From: Selenomonadales bacterium OttesenSCG-928-I06
Lineage (GTDB): Bacteria; Bacillota; Negativicutes; Sporomusales; Sporomusaceae
Direction: 5' to 3'
Assembly (NCBI GenBank): GCA_030266395.1
Contig: JAJDHX010000003.1
Span: 1-63,334 of the forward strand
DNA: 63,334 nt
A model generated the notes under the pieces. That model did no database searches. It had not been told where the DNA came from and saw nothing but the letters and a program-made list of their open reading frames with translations. A program made the translations under genes and the position numbers. Positions 62,758 to 63,334 of the stretch are shown here, in pieces (the stretch's first letter is position 1; every line of letters begins with the position of its first letter).

Positions 62758-63333
62758 GTGTCATTCAAAGTTCCAGTAGGTATTTCAGCCCGTCATATTC
62801 ATTTATCAAGAGAAGATCTTGATGTTTTATTTGGAAAGGGTTATGAATTAACACCAATTAAAGATTTATCTCAACCTGGTCAATTTGCATCAGCTGAACA
62901 AGTTGACTTAGTAACTGAGAAAGGTAGCATCAACAAGGTTCGTGTTTTAGGTCCACTTAGAAGCAAAACTCAAGTAGAGTTAGCTTTCACAGACGCTTTA
63001 AAATTAAAAATTAAAATCCCAGTAAGAGATTCCGGTGATGTTGAAGGTTCTGCAGGCATTAAAGTTGTAGGTCCAGAAGGCACATTAGATCTAAAAGAAG
63101 GCGCTATTGCTGCTTGCCGTCATATTCATATGACACCAGCAGAAGCAGAAAAATTCGGTTTTAAAGATAAAGATATTGCTAAAGTTACAGTTACTGGTGA
63201 AAGAAAATTAGTTTTTGACAATGTTATCGTTAGAGTAAGTGATAACTATAAATTAGAACTTCACCTTGATACTGATGAAGGAAATGCTGCATTAATCAAT
63301 ACTGGTGATGAAGCTGAGTTTGAAAAAGCTTAA
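62758..63333 (+). CDS. pduL: Phosphate propanoyltransferase PduL
   Basis: VGISARHIHLSREDLDVLFG, SQPGQFASAEQVDL, CRHIHMTPAEAEKFG; GTG start. Confidence 0.94.
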   Translation: MSFKVPVGISARHIHLSREDLDVLFGKGYELTPIKDLSQPGQFASAEQVDLVTEKGSINKVRVLGPLRSKTQVELAFTDALKLKIKIPVRDSGDVEGSAGIKVVGPEGTLDLKEGAIAACRHIHMTPAEAEKFGFKDKDIAKVTVTGERKLVFDNVIVRVSDNYKLELHLDTDEGNAALINTGDEAEFEKA

Positions 63334-63334
63334 A

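Overview
AT-rich Firmicutes-like chromosomal segment, probably a diderm Negativicute (an inference from gene content, not proven), made mostly of housekeeping genes. Left part: DUF1540 and small ORFs, a t6A/ct6A tRNA-modification and thiL cluster, CIRCE-controlled groESL, a flanked acyl-CoA-ligase insert, BirA-box bioWF, and a Na+-translocating biotin-dependent decarboxylase. Centre, on the minus strand: rarA, sigE-spoIIGA and a large dcw division/peptidoglycan cluster (rsmH to ftsZ). Right part: asnB, guaB, a class A PBP with a lipoprotein-type N-terminus, tagA-like, psd-pssA, queDE, surE, iorAB, an S-adenosyl-nucleoside salvage cluster (mtnP, mtnA, SAH hydrolase, class II aldolase, MTA/SAH deaminase), an aminotransferase and pduL. 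No tRNA, rRNA, CRISPR, transposase or prophage was recognised. The most unusual non-coding signal is a family of about 130-150 bp nested palindromic elements (3 full copies, 1 partial copy, 1 possible tail). Short motifs are conserved between copies, but the outer and inner stem arms differ in sequence while remaining self-complementary; two copies flank ftsW inside the dcw cluster. Other leads are an oxygen-independent MTA/5'-deoxyadenosine salvage (DHAP-shunt-like) cluster with a deaminase plus SAH-hydrolase pair, a probable ATT start for iorA coupled to a small upstream ORF, and an acyl-CoA ligase bracketed by a duplicated terminator. All calls come from reading the sequence and motifs; no database search was run.
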